Assembly: GCF_010729665.1 (NCBI RefSeq)
Contig: NZ_AP022610.1
Coordinates: 496,001 to 560,000, forward strand
Length of the DNA: 64,000 nucleotides
Source: Mycolicibacterium madagascariense
GTDB lineage: Bacteria > Actinomycetota > Actinomycetes > Mycobacteriales > Mycobacteriaceae
Direction: 5' to 3'
Below the pieces are notes generated by a model. The model saw nothing but the letters and a program-made list of their open reading frames with translations, was not told the DNA's origin and searched no databases. Positions 53,432 through 60,822 of the stretch are shown one piece after another. The position numbers and the translations under genes are program-made. How positions within the stretch are numbered: position 1 is the first letter of the stretch; each line of letters begins with the position of its first letter.

Positions 53432-54901
53432 CTAGGGCGTGTAGCCGAACGGCAGCAGCACACTCTTGGACTCGCAGTACTGCTCGATGCCCTCGGGCCC
53501 GTTCTCCCGACCGATGCCCGAGTTCTTGTAGCCACCGAACGGCGCGCCGGGGTCGAAGGCGTACATGTTGACCGCGTAGGTGCCGGTGCGGATCTTCTTG
53601 GCGATCTCCACCGCCTTGGCGAAGTCCGTCGTGTAGACGCTGCCCGCGAGTCCGTAGGCGGAGTCGTTGGCGATGCGGACGGCGTCGTCCTCGTCGTCGT
53701 AGGGAATCACCGCCAGCACCGGGCCGAAGATCTCCTCCTGCGCGATCACCATCGAGTTGTCGACGTCGGCGAACACGGTGGGCTGGACGAACCAGCCGCC
53801 GTCCAGACCCTCGGGGCGACCGCCGCCGGTGACGATCCGGGCGCCCTCCTCGACACCCTTGCGGATGTAGCCCTCGACGCGTTCGCGCTGCTTCTCCGAG
53901 ATCAGCGGCCCGATCATGGCGCCGGGGTTGTCGGGAAGGCCGATCGGCATCGCGGCCACGGCCGCCGACAGCTTCTCGACGACCTCGTCGTAGCGCGAGC
54001 GCGGGGCCAGGATGCGGGTCTGCCCGACGCACGCCTGACCGCAGTTCATCAAGCCCGAGAACACCAGCATCGGCAGCGTCGAGTCCAGGTCGGCGTCCTC
54101 GAGGATGATCGCCGCGGATTTGCCGCCGAGTTCCAGGGTGCAGGCCTTGAGCTTGTCGGCCGCAATCTTGGCGACCTCCCTGCCGACGCCCGAGCTGCCG
54201 GTGAACGTGAACTTGTCGACGTCGGGATTGGCGGTCAGGGCGCGGCCGGTCTCGGCGCCACCCGGCACGATGGACAGCACGCCCTCCGGCAGGCCGGCCT
54301 CGGCGAACATCTCGGCCATCGCGAACACCGACAGCGGGGTCTCGGCGGCGGGCTTGAGCACGACCGTGCAGCCCGCGAGCAACGCCGGGCCGAGCTTGTT
54401 GGCGGCGAGGAAGAAGGGCACGTTCCACGCAGTCACGGCGCCGACCACGCCGATCGGCTCCTTCAGCACCAGGGTCTGGCCGTAGATGCCGTCGCGGATG
54501 TCCTGCCAGGTGAACTTGTCGGCGGCGCCGACGTAGTACTGGAAGCCCGACATCGCGGCGCCGTACTGCATCATGTCGACGATGGTCGGCGGCTGGCCGG
54601 TCTCGGCGGCCAGCAGGAACTTCAGCTCGTCGGCGCGCTCCTCCATGAGCTTGACCGCCGCGCCGAGCACGGCGGCCCGCTCCTCGGGGGAGGTGTGCGG
54701 CCACGGACCTTCGTCGAACGCCTTGCGCGCGGCGGCGCAGGCGGCGTCCACGTCGGCCGCCGAGGCCAGCGGCACCGTCCCGACGAGTTCGCCGGTGGCG
54801 GGGGAGTGCACCTCGATGACGTCGGACGTGGCCGGCTCGACCCACTTGCCGCCGATGAACAGCTTGTCCCACTGAGTCTTGAAGGCAGTGCTCTGTGTCA
54901 T
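53432..54901 (-). CDS. Aldehyde dehydrogenase (Rv0223c-like)
   Basis: The product is 489 residues. The NAD-dependent ALDH signatures are LELGGKSAAIIL (general-base Glu) and NCGQACVGQTRIL (catalytic Cys), with the Rossmann motif FTGSSGVGREV and QEEIFGPVLAV. It oxidises an aldehyde to the acid. ATG 54901 is chosen because TACTGT (54909-54914, this strand) lies 7 nt upstream, a leaderless arrangement; the GTG at 54910 would overlap the -10. The position matches Rv0223c. Confidence 0.92.
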   Translation of the reverse strand: MTQSTAFKTQWDKLFIGGKWVEPATSDVIEVHSPATGELVGTVPLASAADVDAACAAARKAFDEGPWPHTSPEERAAVLGAAVKLMEERADELKFLLAAETGQPPTIVDMMQYGAAMSGFQYYVGAADKFTWQDIRDGIYGQTLVLKEPIGVVGAVTAWNVPFFLAANKLGPALLAGCTVVLKPAAETPLSVFAMAEMFAEAGLPEGVLSIVPGGAETGRALTANPDVDKFTFTGSSGVGREVAKIAADKLKACTLELGGKSAAIILEDADLDSTLPMLVFSGLMNCGQACVGQTRILAPRSRYDEVVEKLSAAVAAMPIGLPDNPGAMIGPLISEKQRERVEGYIRKGVEEGARIVTGGGRPEGLDGGWFVQPTVFADVDNSMVIAQEEIFGPVLAVIPYDDEDDAVRIANDSAYGLAGSVYTTDFAKAVEIAKKIRTGTYAVNMYAFDPGAPFGGYKNSGIGRENGPEGIEQYCESKSVLLPFGYTP

Positions 54902-54908
54902 ATCAGTC

Positions 54909-54914
54909 ACAGTA
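54909..54914 (-). promoter_or_regulatory. Leaderless -10 box of the aldehyde dehydrogenase
   Basis: TACTGT fits TANNNT and ends 7 nt before ATG 54901 with no ribosome-binding site between, so transcription probably starts at the ATG. Confidence 0.4.
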
Positions 54915-54956
54915 CCGACCGAACGGCAAAACGAGAACCTGTTGCAGTTCAGGGTT

Positions 54957-55712
54957 TCAGGACGGCCGCAGCACCAACACCAGGTTGCTCACCAGAAACT
55001 CCCGCAGCAGCGGCACGCGCGTCATCCACCACGCCCATCGCGGGTGGTAGCGGGGAAAAGCGGCGACGAGCAAGCCGGTGCTCCGCGCCCATTCGAGGCC
55101 GTCGGCGGCCGACACCGCGAACAACGACGAGCCGTAGTCGTTCTTCGGCCGACGGCCATGTCTGCGGGCATAGCGTTCGGCGGCGCGCCCTCCCCCGAGG
55201 TAGTGCGCCAGCCCCGTCTCGTGGCCGCCGAACGGGCCCAACCAGACCGTGTAGGACAGCACGACCACGCCGCCCGGCTTCGTCACCCGCAGCATCTCGC
55301 GTCCCATCCGCCACGGCTCGCGGACGTGTTCGGCGACGTTGGAGGACAGGCACACGTCGACGCTGTCGTCGGCGAACGGCAACGCCAGACCCGAGGCCCG
55401 CACGAAGGCGCCCGATCCCGACGCACCCGCGGGCCCGGCGTGCATCTCGGAGGGATCCGGCTCGACGCCCACGTAGTCGAAGCCCGCATCGTCGAAGGCG
55501 GTGGCGAAGTACCCGGGGCCGCCTCCGACGTCGAGCAGCACCCGCCCGGTCGGATCGTCCCCGAGCAGGGCGGTGACCATGCCGACGGTGTCGGCCGCCA
55601 GCGACCCGTAGAACCGGGCTGGGTCGGACTGCTCGAAGCGGAATTCGCCGAGCAACCGGATCGACCGGCGGAGCGTGGCCCGGCGCGCGAACAGAGCCGT
55701 CCCGACCGCCAC
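54957..55712 (-). CDS. SAM-dependent methyltransferase (Rv0224c-like)
   Basis: The product is 251 residues from GTG 55712. The class I methyltransferase motif LLDVGGGPGYFATAF, then VEPDPSEM (motif II) and DVCLSSNVAEHVREPWRMGREMLRVTKPGG (motifs post-I to III) are clear. It resembles UbiE/Rv0224c proteins, some linked to envelope lipid methylation; the substrate is unknown. The C-terminus (LREFLVSNLVLVLRPS) is intact. Low-G+C DNA of the defence island begins just upstream of its start. Confidence 0.9.
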   Translation of the reverse strand: MAVGTALFARRATLRRSIRLLGEFRFEQSDPARFYGSLAADTVGMVTALLGDDPTGRVLLDVGGGPGYFATAFDDAGFDYVGVEPDPSEMHAGPAGASGSGAFVRASGLALPFADDSVDVCLSSNVAEHVREPWRMGREMLRVTKPGGVVVLSYTVWLGPFGGHETGLAHYLGGGRAAERYARRHGRRPKNDYGSSLFAVSAADGLEWARSTGLLVAAFPRYHPRWAWWMTRVPLLREFLVSNLVLVLRPS

Positions 55713-55962
55713 GCGGTCACCCTACGCGGGCCGCGCGATTGGCTCGCCGACGCGAAGGCGGTCAAAGGTCGTTACCGCGGATTCCGGGTTTCTGCGATTG
55801 CACACGGCGAAACTGGAATCCTTCACATCGGTTGTCTGGCTTACTGGCCGCGCTGGACTGCACAAGGTCAAGACGTTGTGATGCGATCGCAAACGGTTGA
55901 TAGCGGCGGGGCGCATGCAGCCGGTCGCGCCGCCTCATCGTCACCAGGTCGGTGTATCGGCC
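55713..55962. other. Non-coding left flank of the defence island
   Basis: This 250-bp gap separates the methyltransferase start from the small island protein. Base composition changes from high G+C to a lower value near 55750, which may mark the left junction. Overlapping short frames exist on both strands, for example minus 55722-55916, but none has a convincing ribosome-binding site or protein-like context. No integrase, transposase or repeat was recognised. Confidence 0.5.
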
Positions 55963-56136
55963 TCAGCGTAGAGGGTCGCGGACTCCCTGCCTGATCTGCG
56001 CAGCGACGAGATATGCGCGTGCGAAACCAGCGTCTATATGAGCTCGGGTCTCGTCCGACATGTCGCTGAGATCACGGGCGGTCTGCCTCAAGGCCTCTCG
56101 ATCCTCGTCCGACAGTGGCGGTAGTGCTGTTGTCAC
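55963..56136 (-). CDS. 57-residue small protein coupled to the deaminase
   Basis: The GTG at 56136 overlaps the TGA of the deaminase gene (GTGA), and GAGAGGAA precedes it. The 57-codon frame reads VTTALPPLSDEDREALRQ, then helices with TARDLSDMSDETRAHIDAG and FARAYLVAAQIRQGVRDPLR. The composition is that of a soluble amphipathic helical protein with an acidic N-half and a basic tail. I recognise no family. Coupling suggests a partner or regulator of the deaminase rather than a chance frame. Confidence 0.65.
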   Translation of the reverse strand: MTTALPPLSDEDREALRQTARDLSDMSDETRAHIDAGFARAYLVAAQIRQGVRDPLR

Positions 56137-57593
56137 TGGTATTCCTCTCGCAGGCCGTTGTTTGCAGACCGCTCTCTACCCGCTCGGTCCGAATTTTCAC
56201 GTACGTGACTCAGGATCGGGTGGGCGACTCTCCGATCCACTACGTGAAACTTTCCAGATGGGTCCGACACGAACGCTGGGCGGTCGTCGAAGGTGTCCAT
56301 GTAGCGCCGTGGAGCCACACCTGCGAAGGGCTGTAAGCGGTTGTCGCTTCCAAGCGGAAACATCGCCACCGCTCGACTCTTGGAGTACGGCTCGATGTAC
56401 TGAACGACTCTGATACGCGCCGAAAGCGCGTGCTTGTAACACAAGTGACAAGGGTAGGTCGTCACGTACAGCGTGCCGCCCTTCGTCGATATGCCCCTCA
56501 CAGTGGCATCGTCGATGGAACGGGCCTCAGCATGCACTGCACGCTGGTACTCGATGACCGACATCAACTCGCCCCGCTTGAGGGCCTCGGCGGCTCTGGT
56601 GACGGTGCCGTCGTCGACCTCCTCGAGATCTGCACTGAGCATTCCTGCATCCCTTAACTTGAGCAACGTATCCCGCAAGTTATCGCGCTTGAACTGCTCG
56701 CTCGTATCTACGCCTTGTAGAACATCGGGGTCCTGACCCTCGGGCACGTCGTTATAACCCGTCGCAACAACGGCGTCGTCAACGACTATCGCCGCCCCCA
56801 CCTTGCGACTCGCTGCCAATGACCGAGCGGCACTCGCCCGTGCCACGTACATCGCGTATTCATCGATGGTTGGCGGTATCGGTTCGCCAAAAAGCAGCCC
56901 AACCATTCGGTTGACTTTCGTCGAGAGATCGCTGCTATGCAGGAAGAAATCAGCACGTGGATATGTACCGTTTACGTTCTGCCCGAAGCGGTTCCGGTCA
57001 TCTGCGGCACCATCCATCGCGATCAAATCTTCGACGATAGTTTCTTTTTCGGCCTGGCTGGTTGCCGAAAGGTTGCGCCCCAGCAAGTTGGACCGTCGCA
57101 GCTTCGGTGTCCCCTGACAGCCAATGAGGAGAAACTGGCCGCCATATGTCTCACGGAGCAACTCGACTTCATCCGTCCGCTTCAGTGACTGCAATATGAA
57201 CGCTGTCCGTGGACGATTGATGAGCTCCTTCGCCGGCCGGTCATCGCCATCCTGACGAAGCAGCTGAAGCCGAGTCCTGCGGATCTCCTTGACGGCCAAC
57301 CGAGCAAGCGCAGCAGAGTCATTGTTTTCCTCGCAGAAGCTATTGCCTGCAGCGATTAATCGTTGAACCCTTTGGTCTTCGCACTCTCCCAGTGGCGCTT
57401 GAGGTATTGGCAAGAGGTTGGACAGCTTGATGACGACAGCGACATAACCGCAGTCCGTGAGAGCCCCCTGGACGGACTTGGCTAGGAAGTCGGTGTCCGT
57501 ACCAACCGGCGTAACGAGGCCAACTACGAGTTCTGAGTCAACAACTTCCCCCACGTACCGCAGAATAGACAGTCCGTGCGGGAAAGCCAGCAT
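56133..57593 (-). CDS. AvcD-type anti-phage dCTP/dCMP deaminase
   Basis: About 486 residues from ATG 57593 (GTG 57605 would add four). The N-terminal half has a P-loop-kinase-like domain starting ELVVGLVTPVGTDTDF, without an intact GKS/T, and the family segment NRFGQNVNGTYPRADFFL. The C-terminal cytidine-deaminase domain has zinc ligands in VHAEARSI and YPCHLCYKHA (His358, Glu360, Cys386 and Cys389, counted from the GTG). Relatives (AvcD and dCTP-deaminase defence enzymes) deplete deoxycytidine nucleotides during phage infection. The G+C is clearly below that of neighbours (30 of 60 at 57301-57360, against 46 of 60 at 58921-58980), indicating transfer. Confidence 0.88.
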   Translation of the reverse strand: MLAFPHGLSILRYVGEVVDSELVVGLVTPVGTDTDFLAKSVQGALTDCGYVAVVIKLSNLLPIPQAPLGECEDQRVQRLIAAGNSFCEENNDSAALARLAVKEIRRTRLQLLRQDGDDRPAKELINRPRTAFILQSLKRTDEVELLRETYGGQFLLIGCQGTPKLRRSNLLGRNLSATSQAEKETIVEDLIAMDGAADDRNRFGQNVNGTYPRADFFLHSSDLSTKVNRMVGLLFGEPIPPTIDEYAMYVARASAARSLAASRKVGAAIVVDDAVVATGYNDVPEGQDPDVLQGVDTSEQFKRDNLRDTLLKLRDAGMLSADLEEVDDGTVTRAAEALKRGELMSVIEYQRAVHAEARSIDDATVRGISTKGGTLYVTTYPCHLCYKHALSARIRVVQYIEPYSKSRAVAMFPLGSDNRLQPFAGVAPRRYMDTFDDRPAFVSDPSGKFHVVDRRVAHPILSHVRENSDRAGRERSANNGLREEYQ

Positions 57594-57631
57594 CTTGGGT
57601 TGCACAGTGCCCCAACAGGATTAATCGACCA

Positions 57632-57652
57632 GGGCTGCAGCAGATGCAGCCC
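57632..57652. other. Hairpin upstream of the deaminase gene
   Basis: GGGCTGCA (57632-57639) and TGCAGCCC (57645-57652) form an 8-bp stem with a 5-nt loop. It lies about 40 nt before the deaminase start. It may be part of a regulatory RNA comparable to AvcI, or a terminator at the island edge. Confidence 0.35.
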
Positions 57653-57656
57653 GTGA

Positions 57657-57897
57657 CCGGCCGAATCCGAGCTTGCACCCCTGACACTGATGGGCGACGG
57701 CTGGACGTGGTGTCCCCGCGGCGAGGTGGCCCATGCCGAGGTGGCGGTGCGGGCTGCGGACTTCGGGCTGACGGGCCCCGATGTCGCGACGATCGTCGGA
57801 TCAGTTGCGCGTGTGGACCGAACGCAGCGACATTTCTTCGTTCCTGTCCGAGCCCGATCAGCTCGGCCCGCAGCACGACCGCACCCCACACCCCTAG
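57657..57897 (+). pseudogene. Frameshifted 3' remnant of an unidentified gene
   Basis: A protein-like frame (ESELAPLTLMGDGWTWCPRG, then EVAHAEVAVRAADFGLTGPD) runs from 57657 to about 57803 and continues one base out of frame as DQLRVWTERSDISSFLSEPD and QLGPQHDRTPHP to TAG 57895. Removing one G near 57798-57800 joins them as GPDVATIVDQLRVW. The 5' part is missing at the edge of the low-G+C island. The stop overlaps the convergent gene stop (CTAG), as intact pairs do here. The family is unknown. Confidence 0.55.
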
Positions 57898-58307
57898 AAC
57901 GCGCTGAACACCGTCCGGTCCCCCAGCGGGGACTGCAGGGCGACGTCGAGCGTCGCGGGCACGACGATCATCGAGCACATCCGGCCGACGGCGCCCGGAC
58001 GCGTCCCCTGACGTAGCTCGACGGTCACCGACGTGTCGGTCTCGCGCGCGACCGCATGGACACCCGAGCAACCCGGTGACGCCAGGGTGAACTGCACCGA
58101 CACCGCGTCGGCCGAACCGGCCGGGCTCCACGCGTCGACGTGCAGGGGGCGGGCCCCCACGATCGACGGGTCGTCGACCACCGTCTGTCGGCCCTCGGTG
58201 GTGGCGGCCTCGGGCACCGCATCGTCGGCCGCCGCCACCGGAGAGCCCGCGCCCACGCCGACGGCGAGCAACGAGGCCACCAGCGCGATGCCGAACCCTT
58301 GACGCAT
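57894..58307 (-). CDS. Small secreted protein of unknown function
   Basis: The product is 137 residues from ATG 58307. The signal peptide (MRQGFGIALVASLLAVGVGAG) is cleaved near residue 28 (VAAADD). The mature domain has two cysteines, in ASPGCSGVHA and VGRMCSMIVV, that could form a disulfide, and a beta-rich pattern (VTVELRQGTRPGAVG). No family is recognised. It is divergent from the glycosyltransferase gene with a 36-bp gap. Confidence 0.75.
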   Translation of the reverse strand: MRQGFGIALVASLLAVGVGAGSPVAAADDAVPEAATTEGRQTVVDDPSIVGARPLHVDAWSPAGSADAVSVQFTLASPGCSGVHAVARETDTSVTVELRQGTRPGAVGRMCSMIVVPATLDVALQSPLGDRTVFSAF

Positions 58308-58343
58308 GCCCAAGGCTAACGAGCTGTCGCTACGCTGGCCGAG

Positions 58344-59501
58344 ATGTCCGCGCCAATCCGATCCGTGCTGCTGCTGTGCTGGCGCGACACCGGACATCCC
58401 CAGGGCGGCGGCAGTGAGACCTACCTGCAGCGGATCGGCAGCCAATTGGCGGCGAGCGGGGTCGACGTCACCCTGCGCACCGCCCGCTACCCCGGCGCCC
58501 CTCGTCGCGAGGTGATCGACGGCGTCACCGTCAGCCGCGGCGGAGGTGACTACGGGGTGTACGTCCTCGCCGGACTGGCGATGGTCGCGTCGCGGTTCGG
58601 CGTCGGCCCGCTGCGGCGCGTCCGTCCCGACGTGGTGATCGACAGCCAGAACGGCATCCCGTTCATGGCGCGGTTGGCGTTCGGGCGACGTGCGGTGCTC
58701 CTCGTCCACCACTGCCACCGCGAACAGTGGCCGGTAGCCGGTCGGTGGCTCGGCGCGTTCGGCTGGTTCGTCGAGTCGGTGTTGTCGCCGTGGGCGCACC
58801 GCAGGAACCAGTACGTGACGGTGTCGCTGCCCTCGGCCCGCGACCTGGCCGACCTGGGCGTCGACCCCGGCCACGTCGCCGTCGTGCGCAACGGGCTGGA
58901 CCGCGCGCCCGCGGACACCCTGGCGGGCGTTCGGTCGCCGACCCCGCGCCTGGCGGTGCTGTCGCGTCTGGTGCCGCACAAGCAGATCGAGGACGCGCTC
59001 GACGCGGTCGCCGACCTGCTGCCCCGGCTGCCGGATCTGCACCTCGACGTCGTCGGCGGCGGCTGGTGGGAGGAGCGCCTCGTCGACCACGCCGCCCAGC
59101 TCGGCATCACCGACGCCGTAACGTTCCACGGCCATGTCGGCGAACGGGCCAAACACGAAGTGCTGCAACGGAGTTGGGTGCACGTGCTGACGTCGCGCAA
59201 GGAGGGCTGGGCGCTTGCGGTCACCGAGGCCGCCCAGCACGCCGTGCCGACGGTGGGCTACCGGTCGTCGGGCGGGCTGACGGACTCGATCGTCGACGGC
59301 GTCACCGGCGTGCTGGTCGACGGCCACGCCGAGCTGGTGTCGCGGCTGGAGCAGCTCCTCTGCGATCACGTCCTCCGCGACCAACTGGGCGCCAAGGCTC
59401 AGGTCCGCAGCCGCGAGTTCTCCTGGCCGCAGAGCGCCGAGGCCATGCGCACCGTGCTGCAGTCAGTGGTCGACGGCAGGCTGACCGGCGGTGTGGTCTA
59501 G
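58344..59501 (+). CDS. Glycosyltransferase family 4 (Rv0225-like)
   Basis: The product is 385 residues (Rv0225 is 384). The GT-B fold has an N-terminal acceptor domain (VLLLCWRDTGHPQGGGSETYLQRIGSQLAASG) and a C-terminal donor domain: LAVLSRLVPHKQIEDAL, VTFHGHVGERAKHEVL and the E-x7-E region RKEGWALAVTEAAQHAVPTVGY. It probably adds a sugar to an envelope glycan or lipid. The stop lies in the first copy of a 27-bp tandem duplication shared with the convergent gene. Confidence 0.88.
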   Translation: MSAPIRSVLLLCWRDTGHPQGGGSETYLQRIGSQLAASGVDVTLRTARYPGAPRREVIDGVTVSRGGGDYGVYVLAGLAMVASRFGVGPLRRVRPDVVIDSQNGIPFMARLAFGRRAVLLVHHCHREQWPVAGRWLGAFGWFVESVLSPWAHRRNQYVTVSLPSARDLADLGVDPGHVAVVRNGLDRAPADTLAGVRSPTPRLAVLSRLVPHKQIEDALDAVADLLPRLPDLHLDVVGGGWWEERLVDHAAQLGITDAVTFHGHVGERAKHEVLQRSWVHVLTSRKEGWALAVTEAAQHAVPTVGYRSSGGLTDSIVDGVTGVLVDGHAELVSRLEQLLCDHVLRDQLGAKAQVRSREFSWPQSAEAMRTVLQSVVDGRLTGGVV

Positions 59502-60266
59502 CGGAGCGGCCGTGGCGGTGTGGTCTAGCGGAGCGGCCGTCGGGGTGCCGCCGACGAAGTCGTCCCAGTGGCTGCGGATCGGGGCCCAGCGGTCGTCGAA
59601 GGCGGCTGCCCGCCGCTGAGCGCGGGCCCGTTTGGCAGGCGAATAGCGGCGACGGGCCCACGGCGAGGTCGGCCTGGCCAGTCGCACGGCGGCCACCCAC
59701 GCGACGGGGCCGAGGAACAGGCCGATCAGCGCGGTGGGGTACTTGCCCTTCAGCGCGGTGACGGCGACCAGGGTGAAGTTCACCAGCAGCACGACGACCG
59801 CCAAGTAGCGCACCGCCGCGACCGATGCGGGCAGGTCGTTGACCGGCGACACCCCGACGGCCGCCAGGCCGACGCACGCCGCGGCCAGGGTCACGACGTT
59901 CACCGACAGCTGTCCCTCCTGTGACCAGTACACGTCCTGCAGCCGGAAGATCATCGCGAACTCGTCGAGCACCAGTGAGGCGCCCACGCCGACGAGCAAC
60001 CCCGCGAGGTAGGTCCACGGCGACAGCGGCGGCGAGCCCACGCCGGTGAAGCCGCCCACGATGAGCAGCACGATGCCCGGCGTCGAGTGGTGCATGTGGA
60101 CGCCCCCGGTGCTGACGTTGTGGAAGGGTCCCCTACCCGCCCGGATGAGGCGCGTGATGGTTCGGGTCGTCACGAACGTCACGACGAACGCCGCGAAGCT
60201 GAGCAGCAGCGGGCCCTTGTAGCCGTCGACGACCTCGTGCTGCCACCATGCGTTCAACCAACCCAT
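59463..60266 (-). CDS. Conserved integral membrane protein
   Basis: The product is 267 residues with about six helices. Notable polar sequences inside the membrane part are NVSTGGVHMHHSTPGIVLL and LVLDEFAMIFRLQDVYWSQEGQL, whose His and acidic residues could bind metal. A basic tail follows (SPWARRRYSPAKRARAQRR), ending in two copies of TAAPLDHTA produced by a DNA duplication. The function is unknown. It overlaps the glycosyltransferase 3' end by 39 nt on the opposite strand. Confidence 0.8.
   Translation of the reverse strand: MGWLNAWWQHEVVDGYKGPLLLSFAAFVVTFVTTRTITRLIRAGRGPFHNVSTGGVHMHHSTPGIVLLIVGGFTGVGSPPLSPWTYLAGLLVGVGASLVLDEFAMIFRLQDVYWSQEGQLSVNVVTLAAACVGLAAVGVSPVNDLPASVAAVRYLAVVVLLVNFTLVAVTALKGKYPTALIGLFLGPVAWVAAVRLARPTSPWARRRYSPAKRARAQRRAAAFDDRWAPIRSHWDDFVGGTPTAAPLDHTATAAPLDHTAGQPAVDH
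59487..59540. repeat. 27-bp tandem duplication across convergent gene ends
   Basis: Two identical 27-bp units (59487-59513 and 59514-59540) each contain GTGGTCTAGC. The first unit holds the glycosyltransferase stop; on the other strand both encode TAAPLDHTA in the membrane protein tail. It is in frame for the latter, so the duplication is tolerated. Confidence 0.9.
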
Positions 60267-60371
60267 GTCGTCCAGTTTCTCTGCACCCTTCCGAGTTGTG
60301 GTGGGGAGATCCCCTCAATCGAATGCATTCTGGTTACTTTGGCCACGCTCGGCGGTCGATTCTGGAGGCGA

Positions 60372-60398
60372 TGTCGAAATGGCACCCCCGCGCTCGAC
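60372..60398 (+). promoter_or_regulatory. Candidate ECF42 promoter
   Basis: TGTCGA (60372-60377) and CGAC (60395-60398) are 17 nt apart and lie upstream of the YCII/sigma operon. They agree with the motif reported for ECF42 sigma factors, so the sigma factor may transcribe its own operon. Confidence 0.55.
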
Positions 60399-60439
60399 GT
60401 GTGTGGGAAGGATCGATACGACGACGAAAGGTGACGGCA

Positions 60440-60814
60440 ATGCGATACATGGGTTTGGTCATCATGGATCCGAACCAGGGTCCGCCGACGCAGGAGCTGA
60501 TGGACGCGATGGATGCCTACGTCGCCAAGAGCGCCGCGGACGGCATCTTCCTCGACGGTGGTGGCTTCGGACAGGGTGAGAATCGGATCGGCTATCAGGT
60601 GCGGTCCGGGCAATTGAGCACCACTGACGGCCCGTTCACCGAGGCGCGGGAAATTCTCGGCGGCTACGCGATGCTGGAGTTCCGCGACAACGCCGAGGCC
60701 GCCGAAGGGGCACGGCAGATGGCCGAGCTGCATCGAGTGCACTGGCCGTCATGGGAGGGCCGGGTCGAGGTGCACCTGATCGAGGGTGGTGCCGACCAGG
60801 CACCGGGCGCCTGA
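60440..60814 (+). CDS. YCII/DGPF-domain protein linked to ECF42 sigma factor
   Basis: The product is 124 residues with GAAAGG upstream. The DGPF motif in STTDGPFTEAREILGGYAMLEF and the ferredoxin-like YCII fold (MRYMGLVIMDPNQGP) are clear. DGPF proteins are the constant genomic partner of ECF42 sigma factors; their biochemical role is not established. The sigma factor gene starts 8 nt after the stop. Confidence 0.9.
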   Translation: MRYMGLVIMDPNQGPPTQELMDAMDAYVAKSAADGIFLDGGGFGQGENRIGYQVRSGQLSTTDGPFTEAREILGGYAMLEFRDNAEAAEGARQMAELHRVHWPSWEGRVEVHLIEGGADQAPGA

Positions 60815-60822
60815 TATCGAAG

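Noticed and set aside
55722..55916. A 64-codon minus-strand frame in the left flank of the defence island as a third island gene
   Set aside because: It lacks a ribosome-binding site, overlaps another equally long frame, and its composition is not distinctive.
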